Part shown: positions 23,935 through 31,783 of the stretch, in pieces
Position numbering within the stretch: the stretch's first letter is position 1
How the letters are laid out: every line of letters starts with the position of its first letter
NCBI GenBank assembly: GCA_026396285.1
Contig: JAPLXB010000023.1
Coordinates: forward strand, 1-44,655
Length of the DNA stretch: 44,655 nt
Direction: 5' to 3'
Source: Microcaldota archaeon
GTDB lineage: Archaea > Micrarchaeota > Micrarchaeia > Norongarragalinales > JAPLXB01
Position numbers and translations under genes: made by a program
The notes under the pieces: generated by a model
Told to the model about the DNA's origin: nothing
What the model saw: the letters and a program-made list of their open reading frames with translations, nothing else
Databases searched by the model: none

Positions 23935-24006
23935 GCGAAGCCAGCAACAGTAGAGCCTGACTGCTACGGGTGTTACATTCTTTCAGTGGCAGGGTGGTCC
24001 CGGCTT

Positions 24007-24405
24007 TCAGCGGTACTCGTGTTTCCGCGGCGCGTAAAAGCGGTCTTCCTTCGTCGGGTCAAGGGCCACGAGGGGCTTGGGCCCGCCGAGCTTGGAGAAA
24101 ATGCTTGAAAAAGTCTCGTAGTTCTCTATTATCGCCTTCGCCTGCTTGCGCGAAAGGAAACGCTTACATTTCCTTGCCATTCCCCCGGCGAGTTTCTGGC
24201 GCTTTGAAACCTTTGACAGGGCGTCCTCGAACTCGCTTTTCTTCGGGTAAATCTTGCGCGCGGCAGCGAGCGCGCCCCTTATGAACCGCTTCCCTTCCTT
24301 GAGCTGCTTCTGGGAAAAACTGGTTTCCCTGGTTTTCAGGTACCTTTTTTCGCGCAGGACAAACCCCACGACAAGGTCAAAATCCTCCCTTGAAAGAGCA
24401 CGCAT
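24007..24405 (-). CDS. unknown basic helical protein
   Basis: 132 residues from the ATG at 24405, leaderless from a TATA element centred 25 nt upstream (24426-24434). Strongly basic and helical (SFSQKQLKEGKRFIRGALAAARK and so on), with no membrane segment. I do not recognise the family; the charge suggests RNA or DNA binding. Confidence 0.6.
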   Translation of the reverse strand: MRALSREDFDLVVGFVLREKRYLKTRETSFSQKQLKEGKRFIRGALAAARKIYPKKSEFEDALSKVSKRQKLAGGMARKCKRFLSRKQAKAIIENYETFSSIFSKLGGPKPLVALDPTKEDRFYAPRKHEYR

Positions 24406-24425
24406 GAAACCATTTCAAGCACCTG

Positions 24426-24434
24426 CTATATAAG
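24426..24434. promoter_or_regulatory. TATA element between two divergent genes
   Basis: The sequence ctatataag reads well on both strands. It is 25 nt from the ATG at 24405 (minus, leaderless). For the plus gene it predicts transcription from about 24456 and a leader of roughly 44 nt to the ATG at 24500, which has its own ribosome-binding site. Confidence 0.5.
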
Positions 24435-24499
24435 AATTGCGCCTACCAAAATATTGGGAAAAACAGCGTTTTTCCAGCGGATTAACTGCAGGTGAAGCG

Positions 24500-25138
24500 A
24501 TGAACGAACGGTTGAAGCGCCTCGGCGCAGCACGCAACCTCTCCGGCAGGGAAGGCGAGCGCTTCGTCGGCAGCATCCTAAAACGCGTTTTAAGGGACGC
24601 CGTCCCGCTGGACCGCAAGGGCGCGGACTTCCTGCTCCCCGGACGGAGGGGAAAAAAGCCGCTGTTCGTAGAAGTCAAGTCAACCTCAGACATCCGGCCA
24701 GGCAAGAGAATCATCCTCAAGACCCGCGACGGAAAGTGGGTGAACAACGTGGCCCACCACGTCATAATAGTCACGAACGACTGCGTGTATTTCACGGACG
24801 CCGGCAGCCTGAGGCGCTATGTCGCGGAAAATTTCCATTCATTCCATTCCTTCAAGCAAATGCGGGCAAGGAGGCGCACGGGCATAGTGAACATTCACGT
24901 CCCCGTTGACCGCCTCGAGGAAGAAGGCGTCGCTGCAGGCATCAGCCGCGGCCGCTTGGACAAAATCGCGAAAACGGTGCGGGAAATGACTGGCCGCGAG
25001 TCCCTTCCGGCGCATACGGAAATAAGCCGGCGCGCGGACTCCGCGGCGAATTCTGAGATGAGGCTCGCGGTAAAAGCAATTCCGCCGGCGAAGAAGTTCT
25101 TCCGGCCAATAATCATTCCATTCAAGGGAAAAAAGTGA
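24500..25138 (+). CDS. PD-(D/E)XK nuclease-like protein
   Basis: 212 residues from the ATG at 24500 (GGTGA, 4 nt spacing). The N-terminal half looks like a restriction-endonuclease-like core: GREGERFVGSILKRV (conserved Glu helix), RKGADFLLP (the motif Asp), and LFVEVKSTSDI (E-x-K). The remainder is basic with an extended C-terminus. Candidate roles are Holliday-junction-type or repair nuclease activity, or a structural relative without activity. Convergent with the DEAD-box helicase gene. The fold call is motif based and moderate. Confidence 0.65.
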   Translation: MNERLKRLGAARNLSGREGERFVGSILKRVLRDAVPLDRKGADFLLPGRRGKKPLFVEVKSTSDIRPGKRIILKTRDGKWVNNVAHHVIIVTNDCVYFTDAGSLRRYVAENFHSFHSFKQMRARRRTGIVNIHVPVDRLEEEGVAAGISRGRLDKIAKTVREMTGRESLPAHTEISRRADSAANSEMRLAVKAIPPAKKFFRPIIIPFKGKK

Positions 25139-25162
25139 GCGGAAACCCCGTTTCCGGGCCCG

Positions 25163-26428
25163 TCAACGATACCTTGGCCCCCGCCTTCCGCGGGAAGAGC
25201 CGCGCCCGCCGCCACCGCCCCAGGGCCTGCGCCCGCCAAAACCGCCGCCAATCCCGCGCCTGCCCTGCCACGGCCTGCCCCCGAACCGCTCCGGCCTCTC
25301 GGACGCTTCCTGCACGCGCGGCTGCGGCAGCGATTCCGGGAGTTCCCTGTCCTCGAGCTTTTTCCCAATCAGGCGCTCGATGCGTTTCAGCGTCTCGAAC
25401 TCCGGCGGATAGCAAAGCGTTATTGCTTCGCCGACCGAGTACATCCTGCCGGTCCTGCCGATGCGATGAATATAGTAGTTGATGTCGTGGGGCAGCTCGT
25501 AGTTGAACACGTGGGAGAGGCGTTCAACATGGATGCCGCGGGCCGCGATGTCGGTCGCCACCAGTATCGGCGTTTCGCCGCTCTTGAAGCCCTGCATCGC
25601 GCGGTCGCGCTGCGCCTGGCTCAGGTCGCCTTGGATGCCTTCTGCTGGCACGCCGTTCTGGTTCAATAAGCGCGCGAGTTTTTTGACGCCGTGCTTGGTG
25701 CGGCAGAAAATGAGCGCCTTCGTCGGCTTCTTTTCTTCCAAGAGGTAAAGCAATGCCGCCAGCTTCTGCCCGGGCCTGGGCTGGTAATGGTATTGGGCGA
25801 CGCTCAGCGCGCTCTTGTCCTCCGAAATGAGCTTGACGTGCTGCGGGTAACGCAGGTGCCTTTTCGCGAGGCGCATTATTCCCTCTGGGAGGTCCACGCA
25901 GAACAGCATCACCTGCTTTTTTCCAGGAGTGAATGAAATGATTCTTTCAACGTCGCGGCTGAAGCCCATGTCCAGCATCACGTCCGCCTCGTCCAGCACC
26001 AGGAACTGGATGCGCGAGAGGTCGAGGGCGCGGCGCTCTATCAAGTCAAGCAGCCGGCCCGGGGTCCCGACGACTATCTGCACCCCTTTTTCCAACAACT
26101 CGATTTGCTTTTCCAGGCTGGAGCCGCCGTAGGCGACGAGCACGCGCGCATGCGAATACTTGCCGATGCGCCTGAAGTCGTTCCCGACCTGGATGGCCAG
26201 TTCGCGCGTCGGAACCATCACCAGCGCCTGAACATCGGGCCTGTGCCACGCTTTCTCCAGGATTGGTATCGCGAACGCGGCCGTCTTTCCAGTCCCGGTG
26301 CGCGCTTGGGCAATGATGTCGTCGCCTTTCATGATGATGGGGATAGATAGTTCCTGGATTTCGGTCAGTTGCTCGAACTTGAGTTCCGCCAGTCCCCTGG
26401 AAATCGTTTCGCTGAAAACATTTGCCAC
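25163..26428 (-). CDS. DEAD-box RNA helicase with altered motif III
   Basis: 421 residues from GTG at 26428 (GGAG 9 nt upstream; an in-frame TTG at 26437 directly abuts GGAG and is less likely). Two RecA domains: Q-motif (LTEIQELSIP), Walker A ARTGTGKT, PTRELA, GG, TPGRLLD, DEAD in VLDEAD (about 146-149), FCRTKHGVKKLA, ATDIAARGIH, HRIGRTGR. A Gly/Arg-rich RGG-like tail follows (GGGFGGRRPWGGGGGRG). Motif III, normally SAT, reads CVD in VMLFCVDLPEG (about residue 178). SAT couples ATP hydrolysis to strand separation, so unwinding may be altered. Confidence 0.93.
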   Translation of the reverse strand: MANVFSETISRGLAELKFEQLTEIQELSIPIIMKGDDIIAQARTGTGKTAAFAIPILEKAWHRPDVQALVMVPTRELAIQVGNDFRRIGKYSHARVLVAYGGSSLEKQIELLEKGVQIVVGTPGRLLDLIERRALDLSRIQFLVLDEADVMLDMGFSRDVERIISFTPGKKQVMLFCVDLPEGIMRLAKRHLRYPQHVKLISEDKSALSVAQYHYQPRPGQKLAALLYLLEEKKPTKALIFCRTKHGVKKLARLLNQNGVPAEGIQGDLSQAQRDRAMQGFKSGETPILVATDIAARGIHVERLSHVFNYELPHDINYYIHRIGRTGRMYSVGEAITLCYPPEFETLKRIERLIGKKLEDRELPESLPQPRVQEASERPERFGGRPWQGRRGIGGGFGGRRPWGGGGGRGSSRGRRGPRYR

Positions 26429-26472
26429 CTGGATCAACTCCTTAAAACCCGGTAAAAACCGCGTTTAAACCA

Positions 26473-26565
26473 TGCTCCAGCCGGGATTTGAACCCGGGTC
26501 ATCGGCTCGAAAGGCGTATACCCCTGCGTGGGTCGGTATCCTTGACCGAACTAGACGACTGGAGC
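26473..26565 (-). tRNA. tRNA-Glu(TTC) with non-canonical intron
   Basis: Acceptor GCTCCAG/CTGGAGC, discriminator A at 26473, T-arm CCGGG-TTCAAAT-CCCGG, anticodon loop CTTTCGA with TTC at 26509-26511. The gene is 18 nt too long. The loop and 3' half of the anticodon stem are intact, so the extra 18 nt (26516-26533) must lie in the 5' strand of that stem, near position 29/30. After removal the stem is CCGGC/GCCGA with one mismatch at its base. The boundary is inferred. Confidence 0.85.
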
Positions 26566-26587
26566 GCAAACAGTTTTGCGCAGCCCT

Positions 26588-26597
26588 GTTTTTTATC
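26588..26597 (-). promoter_or_regulatory. TATA element for tRNA-Glu
   Basis: The minus-strand sequence gataaaaaac is centred 27 nt before the tRNA 5' end and overlaps the stop codon of the upstream 2'-5' RNA ligase family gene. Confidence 0.45.
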
Positions 26598-27129
26598 ACT
26601 TTAGTTCAACGGTGGCGAGGTCCTCGTAGACCGGGCCGCCGGGTGTCAGCGTGCTTTTCTTGAAAGACGCCGACGCGGCGCGGAAAAAGCCGAACGAGTG
26701 CGTCGCGTACTTTTGCCCCAGTGCCTTCAGGGCTTCGGTGTTCATCGCCGACCGCACGCGCGCAATGGTCAGGTGGCTGATGCATTCCCTTTCACCGCCA
26801 AGTTCAAGGAGGTGCGCGAGCTTCTCCTGGAGGGGACACAGTTCCCCGCCCACGCATCCCGCCCACAGCACCCTTATGTAGTCGTTGTTCGGGAAAAAGC
26901 CGAGGCCCCTTACTTCAAGGTCAAATGCCGGGAAATCCAGGGTCTTGAACGCCGCTATTTTCCTCGCCGCCTCCTCTTCGCTGATTTCGCCGAGGAACGC
27001 GAGGGTGATGTGAGCCTGTTCCGGTTTCACGAACGAAGCGTCTATGCCCAACGCTTTCGCTTCCAAAACCGCGTGGGAAAGATTTTTCTTCACCTCAACG
27101 CCTATTTCAAGCGCGACGAAACAACGCAT
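26596..27129 (-). CDS. thpR: RNA 2',3'-cyclic phosphodiesterase / 2'-5' RNA ligase family
   Basis: 177 residues from the ATG at 27129 (GGTGG 6 nt upstream). Two-histidine 2H phosphoesterase with both catalytic motifs: AHITLAFLGE and SHLTIARV. Family members open 2',3'-cyclic phosphates to 2'-phosphates and can join or cleave 2'-5' linked RNA ends. The short protein is of normal family length. It ends 30 nt before tRNA-Glu on the same strand; every tRNA in the window needs splicing, so a role in RNA end processing is attractive but unproven. Confidence 0.9.
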   Translation of the reverse strand: MRCFVALEIGVEVKKNLSHAVLEAKALGIDASFVKPEQAHITLAFLGEISEEEAARKIAAFKTLDFPAFDLEVRGLGFFPNNDYIRVLWAGCVGGELCPLQEKLAHLLELGGERECISHLTIARVRSAMNTEALKALGQKYATHSFGFFRAASASFKKSTLTPGGPVYEDLATVELK

Positions 27130-27222
27130 TTCCCGGCCACCTGAATTTTTTTTCACGCAATTGCTTTTAAACAACCGGTTACAAGGGAAATAAGGGGATT
27201 GAATATTATAAGGTGTTTTCGC

Positions 27223-28077
27223 ATGCGGCCGGCCCTAGCCTTTTTCACTGTTTTCCTCACGCTTTTGTCGTTTTCCGCCCTTGCGGCGGCGTCCCACGTG
27301 GTAGTCTCTTCGCCGGTGAGGATTGAGATGGTGGCAAACGACAGCAGCGTCGTTGACTTGGGCACAGTCGGCCCGGGCCAGAAAGTGGAGGTTTCAGTCG
27401 CCCGCAGCACGGGCGAACTCCATCCGTACTATGGGAAGGAAAAGTTGTGGGACCGGCTGGCCGTCGTTTCCGACTCGCTGCCGGCGGGATGGGAGGCCGT
27501 GGATTCCCTGGTTTACGAGGACCCGTTGAAGGCGTTCGTGATTGTCGGCAAGAACGCGCCGGACGGCGAATACGTGTTCCAACTGACTGCAGTGGACGAG
27601 CTTGAAGGCACTGCGCCGCAGACGATCAGCGCGAAGGTGACTGTTTCAAGGGACGTTCTCGGCTTTGAGGCCTTGACGCCGGTCGTCACGGCAGGAGGGG
27701 GCCAGCCAGCGATTTACTCGTTCCGTCTTTCAAACACCGGGAGCGCGAGCGACGTGTTCGAGATAAGCGTTTCCTCGGGCCTCCCGTCGCGGTGGACGTT
27801 TTCCAAGCAGTTTTTCGTGCCGTGGAATTCCTCGGTTGAGGCGCAGTACGAGGTAGTCAGCGAGGAGTACGGCCGGTTCCCGATAAGGTTCAAGGCGGTT
27901 TCGTTGTCAAGTTCCGAGATTTCAAAGGAGGCGCAGGCAGAGCTTGTCTCAGAATCCTCACTCTACTTGGAGGCGAGGGCGACTTCCCACGGCATACTCC
28001 TGTTCCCGTCCGTGGAGCAGGCCGTGTATTCGCTGATCGGATTCGTTGCCAACGTCATGGCCTATTTCGTGAAGTGA
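27223..28077 (+). CDS. exported Ig-like protein with C-terminal hydrophobic segment
   Basis: 284 residues from the ATG at 27223 (AAGGTG 7 nt upstream). Signal peptide ALAFFTVFLTLLSFSALAAA. The body has beta-sandwich character with spaced motifs such as DLGTVGPGQKVEV and YSFRLSNTGSASDVFEISV, typical of NEW3/COG1470-like extracellular repeats. It ends with a hydrophobic stretch (AVYSLIGFVANVMAYFV) and one Lys, a possible membrane anchor or sorting tail. The function is unknown; a cell-surface role is likely. Confidence 0.75.
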   Translation: MRPALAFFTVFLTLLSFSALAAASHVVVSSPVRIEMVANDSSVVDLGTVGPGQKVEVSVARSTGELHPYYGKEKLWDRLAVVSDSLPAGWEAVDSLVYEDPLKAFVIVGKNAPDGEYVFQLTAVDELEGTAPQTISAKVTVSRDVLGFEALTPVVTAGGGQPAIYSFRLSNTGSASDVFEISVSSGLPSRWTFSKQFFVPWNSSVEAQYEVVSEEYGRFPIRFKAVSLSSSEISKEAQAELVSESSLYLEARATSHGILLFPSVEQAVYSLIGFVANVMAYFVK

Positions 28078-28175
28078 CTCAACCGCCCGGGGCCCATGCG
28101 GTTCGCCGGCGGGGCCGGCCGCGCCCGCTGCGCTCGGGGATTGAATTGGTTTCCTTTCCGCCAGCGTCAGCGGGT

Positions 28176-28340
28176 TCAGGCAAGGGGTTCCAAGTGGGTG
28201 ATGTTGCAGCGCTTTTCCTTCCCCTTCTCGTCCCTGACCGTGACGAAGTTGGAGTCAACGATTTTCGTTATCGTCACGACAGTCCCCGCCTTCCTTCCCT
28301 TCGTTTTCACGTATTTTTTACCGACTTCAATCGCAGGCAC
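28176..28340 (-). CDS. rpl14e: 50S ribosomal protein L14e
   Basis: 54 residues, GTG start at 28340, with GGTGA 5 nt upstream that overlaps the stop of cmk. The sequence begins VPAIEVGKKYVKTKGRKAG and continues with TITKIVDSNFVTV, a KOW-type SH3 barrel as in archaeal L14e. It is clearly shorter than the about 75-95 residues usual for the family and ends after the core fold. Position after cmk is the conserved archaeal arrangement. Confidence 0.88.
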   Translation of the reverse strand: MPAIEVGKKYVKTKGRKAGTVVTITKIVDSNFVTVRDEKGKEKRCNITHLEPLA

Positions 28341-28345
28341 TTGAA

Positions 28346-28927
28346 TCACCCTACTAGTTTTGTTTTTTCTTCAATGATTTTTTTTATCTTCCGGGGCCAC
28401 TTGTTTTTCTTTTTTTCGAACGGCGCCTGGCGCGCGGCCGCGGCAATGATTTCCGCGACTTTTTCGGCCGTGACGCGTTCGGTGTTTATTTCGAGGTCGC
28501 ACACGTCCATGTGCCTCTTCAGGTTTATTCCGTACAGTTTCTTGTAGCGGGTCATGTCGGCGGCGTCCCTCGCCTTGACGCCTTTCACGTCAGGTTCCTT
28601 GCTTTCGCGCGCCGCGATTCTCTTCGCCCGCGTCCGGGGAGGGGCGCTGAGCCACACGCGCAGGTCCGCGTCGACGAGCCACACGGGCAGGCGCGAGCCG
28701 ATGACGCAGTCGCCGACGGCGAGTTGCACGAGTTTCTTGTCGAGTTCGAGGTCGAGCGCCGGGAATTCCCTCTCTGCGCGCGCGTGGAGTTCCTCGAAAG
28801 GCACTCCTTTTTCGCGCGCCAGGTCGTGGAACGTGTAATTGATTTTCTTCAGCCCGAGCCTGGCCGCCACCAAGCCGGATACTGTCGTGTTTCCGCAGCC
28901 GCTTAGGCCGGATATGGCGATTATCAT
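28346..28927 (-). CDS. cmk: cytidylate kinase
   Basis: 193 residues. Phosphorylates CMP and dCMP using ATP. The P-loop reads ISGLSGCGNTTVSGLVA; the usual Lys is replaced by Asn, a position where archaeal CMKs are also divergent (often Thr). Other blocks: FHDLAREKGVPFEELH, DCVIGSRLPVWLVDADLRVWLSA, and TRYKKLYGINL. The basic C-terminal tail (KKKNKWPRKIKKI) is unusual and might bind RNA. Located between L34e and L14e as in other archaea. Confidence 0.88.
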   Translation of the reverse strand: MIIAISGLSGCGNTTVSGLVAARLGLKKINYTFHDLAREKGVPFEELHARAEREFPALDLELDKKLVQLAVGDCVIGSRLPVWLVDADLRVWLSAPPRTRAKRIAARESKEPDVKGVKARDAADMTRYKKLYGINLKRHMDVCDLEINTERVTAEKVAEIIAAAARQAPFEKKKNKWPRKIKKIIEEKTKLVG

Positions 28928-28965
28928 GCAGACCGCTTCGCTTGCCCCGATTTGTTTTTCCGGTT

Positions 28966-29304
28966 TTACTTGATTTTGAGCATGTCCAGGTATTTCCAGT
29001 GGCGGATGTCCATGTCCTTTTTACCCGCCGCCCCCAGTTCAAGCCGCGTCTTTTCCTTGATTATGGCCTGGGTGCATTTGCCGCAGAGCACTCCGCCGAA
29101 CACGCGCTGCGGGCGCTTGCCGGTCTTGGCGATTTTCGCCGTCCCGTGGACGCCCATGCGCGGCATCCCGCCCAGTATCGCGCCGCATAGCGCGCAGTGC
29201 GCGTGCGCTGGCTTCTTCGGCTTCAGCATGATGATTTTCTTCCCTTTTGGACTCCTCCGCACCCTTTTCTTTGCGCTCGTGCTCCTCATTCTCGGTTCAG
29301 GCAT
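28966..29304 (-). CDS. rpl34e: 50S ribosomal protein L34e
   Basis: 112 residues from the ATG at 29304 (GAGGTGGGG upstream). Two zinc-ligand pairs, HCALCGAILGG and LCGKCTQAI, between a very basic N-terminus and a basic C-terminus. About 20 residues longer than typical because of the N-terminal and C-terminal ends (DIRHWKYLDMLKIK). The start overlaps the end of the DUF106 gene by 8 nt. Confidence 0.9.
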   Translation of the reverse strand: MPEPRMRSTSAKKRVRRSPKGKKIIMLKPKKPAHAHCALCGAILGGMPRMGVHGTAKIAKTGKRPQRVFGGVLCGKCTQAIIKEKTRLELGAAGKKDMDIRHWKYLDMLKIK

Positions 29305-29818
29305 TCTGCCCCACCTCCGCGCCGGCCGCCGGCTTGTGCTTTTTCTCGAATTTCCTTGAATAAACAAGTTCTATCAGCAGGCCCCAGAATATTGACGAGA
29401 CGATGAAGAAGCCGCGCGAGCCGTAGGTGCTTTGGGAAAGTATCCTGAGCGACAGTATCTCATTGACGTGGAGGCCGAACGGCAGGGTTATCGTGAAGGA
29501 CGGGAAGTTCTGCTGGAGCAGCGTTATGATTATGAAGAACAGCGGGAGTATGATGACGCTGGACTTGAGGGGCAGTATCATCATTTCGGTCATCATGCCG
29601 CTTGTCTGCTTCTCGCGCGCCTGGAGGCGCTTGAGCGCGGCCTCGTCCTTTTCCTTGAGCGCCTTGTTGTACTCCTTCTGGAACTTGGCGACCTCTTCAC
29701 GGATTTCCTTCTGCCTCTTCCTGTTGCCGAACCTGCGGGCAGCCTCGAACGTGACTATGGAGAAGGCCAGGGACCACAGCATTATCGCGAAGGACTCGTT
29801 TATTCCAAACCACGCCAT
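29297..29818 (-). CDS. DUF106 (Oxa1/YidC/Get1-superfamily) membrane insertase-like protein
   Basis: 173 residues from the ATG at 29818 (GTG at 29827 also in frame). N-terminal helix (SFAIMLWSLAFSIVTFE), a long charged coiled-coil (QKEIREEVAKFQKEYNKALKEKD), then two or three hydrophobic helices. DUF106 is the archaeal member of the Oxa1 superfamily and lies beside secY in many archaea. It is expected to help insert membrane proteins. In many euryarchaea an adenylate kinase gene separates it from secY; here it follows secY directly. Confidence 0.88.
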   Translation of the reverse strand: MAWFGINESFAIMLWSLAFSIVTFEAARRFGNRKRQKEIREEVAKFQKEYNKALKEKDEAALKRLQAREKQTSGMMTEMMILPLKSSVIILPLFFIIITLLQQNFPSFTITLPFGLHVNEILSLRILSQSTYGSRGFFIVSSIFWGLLIELVYSRKFEKKHKPAAGAEVGQNA

Positions 29819-29858
29819 GCCAACCACTTTCCGCTAATTTTAGCAATTTTTCCGGTGC

Positions 29859-31262
29859 CTATCCCGTGAACTTCTTGAGGACAGGGTACATCTCGAATAT
29901 CTGCTGCTGGGCCAGGTCCTCGTAGAACCGGTAGAGTATGCCGACCGTCAACAGGATTCCGGTTCCCGTCCCCAGCGCCCCGGTTATGTCCGCGAACCAC
30001 GCGAGAATCCCCACGAAAATGCTGCCGAGGATTGTTATGACCGGGATGTACCTTTCGAGTATTTTCTCGATGATGCGCGGGTCTGCCCGGAAGCCGGGTA
30101 TCTGGAGCCCCACGCGCGTGAGTTGGGCCGCAACGTCCCTTGCGCCCATGCCGGTGGTTTCTATCCAGAACCAGCCGAAGATTATGCACAGGATTATGAG
30201 CATGATTCCGTAGACGAAGACGTGGATTATTTCATTCGGCGTCAGGATTGACTGCAGGTAAGCGGGGTATCCGCCGGGAATGAGGAGCGGCGAAGGCAGG
30301 GCAGTTGAATAGTACGCGATGCCGTCCACGGGCTGGTTGTTCTGGTAGTTTCCAAGCAGCGGCAGGCCGGCGTTTGCCATGAACATGCCCATCAACTGGA
30401 CGTTAAGCATAACCGCTGACGCGAGGATGACCGGGATATTGGAAACGTACAGGAACTTTATCGGATACCTTGCCCCGAGCCCCCTTGCCTTGCCGTACGC
30501 CAACGGAAGCTCTATTTTCATCCCTTCAACGTAAACCGTGCCGAGGAAGACTATTATGGTGAAGATTATCGGGACAATAGTCCAAATCGCCGTGATGACG
30601 TCGCCTGCCGCGAAGTGGTAAAGCGCCTGCGGCACCAAGCCGGCTGGCACTCCTGTTGCCTCAACGGCGATGCTGAACGACCCTATGGCCACCGCCTGCG
30701 TGACTCCGGCGGCGATGAACAGGCTTATCCCCGAGCCGATGCCGTATTTCTGGACCACTTCGTCAAGATAGAGCAGTATCAGGGAGCCGAAGGCTAGCTG
30801 CAGCATGACAAAGAACTGGGCCATGAACGCGCTTCCGAACAGCGGCGAAGCGGTAGATGCGGGAATGTAGCCCGACCACACGTAGATTATTCCCTCGAAG
30901 AAACTCAGCCCGATGGCCAGCATTTTCTGGAGGCCCTGGAACAGCTTCTTGTTCTCCGGCTTGGACAAGTCCAGTTGGATGAGTTTGGCGCCGACCGCGA
31001 GCTGGAGGAAGATTGACGCAAGCACTATGGGCCCGATTCCGGCGGTGATGAGGGTGCCGGTCTTGCTCCCGAGCAGGATTTCAAGCCTCTCGAAGCGCGC
31101 GATGCGCGACGCATCCACGCCGATGGGGTAAATCTGGCCCAGGATGTAGAAAATGAGCAGCGCCGCCAGCGTCCACGAGAGCTTTTCCTTGAGCGCGGGC
31201 GCGCGATCGGGAATCTTTACTTCGGGAAGCATGCTTGTTATGGGCCGGAGCGCTTCAAGCAA
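29859..31262 (-). CDS. secY: protein translocase subunit SecY
   Basis: 467 residues, about ten membrane helices. Central pore of the Sec translocon. TTG start at 31262 is supported by GGTGA 6 nt upstream; the ATG at 31232 is an alternative. Recognisable: plug region, GIGPIVLASIFLQL, long cytoplasmic loop with YVEGMKIELPLAYGKARG, FWIETTGMGARDVAAQL, and FRADPRIIEKILERYIP near the end. Last gene of the spc-type block before the DUF106-L34e-cmk-L14e segment. Confidence 0.97.
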   Translation of the reverse strand: MLEALRPITSMLPEVKIPDRAPALKEKLSWTLAALLIFYILGQIYPIGVDASRIARFERLEILLGSKTGTLITAGIGPIVLASIFLQLAVGAKLIQLDLSKPENKKLFQGLQKMLAIGLSFFEGIIYVWSGYIPASTASPLFGSAFMAQFFVMLQLAFGSLILLYLDEVVQKYGIGSGISLFIAAGVTQAVAIGSFSIAVEATGVPAGLVPQALYHFAAGDVITAIWTIVPIIFTIIVFLGTVYVEGMKIELPLAYGKARGLGARYPIKFLYVSNIPVILASAVMLNVQLMGMFMANAGLPLLGNYQNNQPVDGIAYYSTALPSPLLIPGGYPAYLQSILTPNEIIHVFVYGIMLIILCIIFGWFWIETTGMGARDVAAQLTRVGLQIPGFRADPRIIEKILERYIPVITILGSIFVGILAWFADITGALGTGTGILLTVGILYRFYEDLAQQQIFEMYPVLKKFTG

Positions 31263-31318
31263 CTTGTTTCACCAGTGCATTCCTGTTTTCCGATTTTTCA
31301 AGCGCCCGTCAAAGCGGC

Positions 31319-31735
31319 TTACATGACTGTCTTGGCGGTTCCGCCGGCTTCCTCTATCTTCTTCTTCGCCGACTCCGAGAAGCCGCCTGCAGTGACGTTC
31401 GCCTTGAACCCGATTTTTCCGCCGCCGAGCACCTTCACGCGCCTGCCGAGGACGATGTTGTACGCGCCGCCTTCCTGGGGCCACTTGCCCGCCGCCGCCT
31501 GCCGGGCGAGCCTCTCAATGGAGACGTTTTCAAAAACCGAGCGCGTCGGGGAGACAAAGCCCTTCGGCCCCGCGGTTCCCTCCCTCTTTATCTGCTGGAA
31601 CCGCTTGTGCTTGTGCAGGCCGGCCCTTCCCCTGCCTCCCTTGCTTCCCTTGCCCCTGCGGTTCTTCATGTTGCCCGCGCCGTGGGTCCTGTTGCCCAAG
31701 TACTTTTTCTTCTTCCTTTCCTGTCTCCGCGGCAT
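31319..31735 (-). CDS. rpl15: 50S ribosomal protein L15
   Basis: 138 residues from the ATG at 31735 (GTGAT just upstream). Basic, Gly-rich N-terminus (NMKNRRGKGSKGGRGRAG) typical of L15, then the C-terminal globular domain with RRVKVLGGGKIGFKANV. Followed by secY after a 56-nt gap. Confidence 0.95.
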   Translation of the reverse strand: MPRRQERKKKKYLGNRTHGAGNMKNRRGKGSKGGRGRAGLHKHKRFQQIKREGTAGPKGFVSPTRSVFENVSIERLARQAAAGKWPQEGGAYNIVLGRRVKVLGGGKIGFKANVTAGGFSESAKKKIEEAGGTAKTVM

Positions 31736-31783
31736 GTCAATCACTTTCCATTAAAATCCGTTAAAACCTGTCTTCGGTTTTTT

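Noticed and set aside
23942..23985. Imperfect inverted repeat after the gene at 23617 as a family A copy
   Set aside because: The right flank GGGTGTTAC is only similar, the loop is 8 nt and the stem has mismatches in the plus sense.
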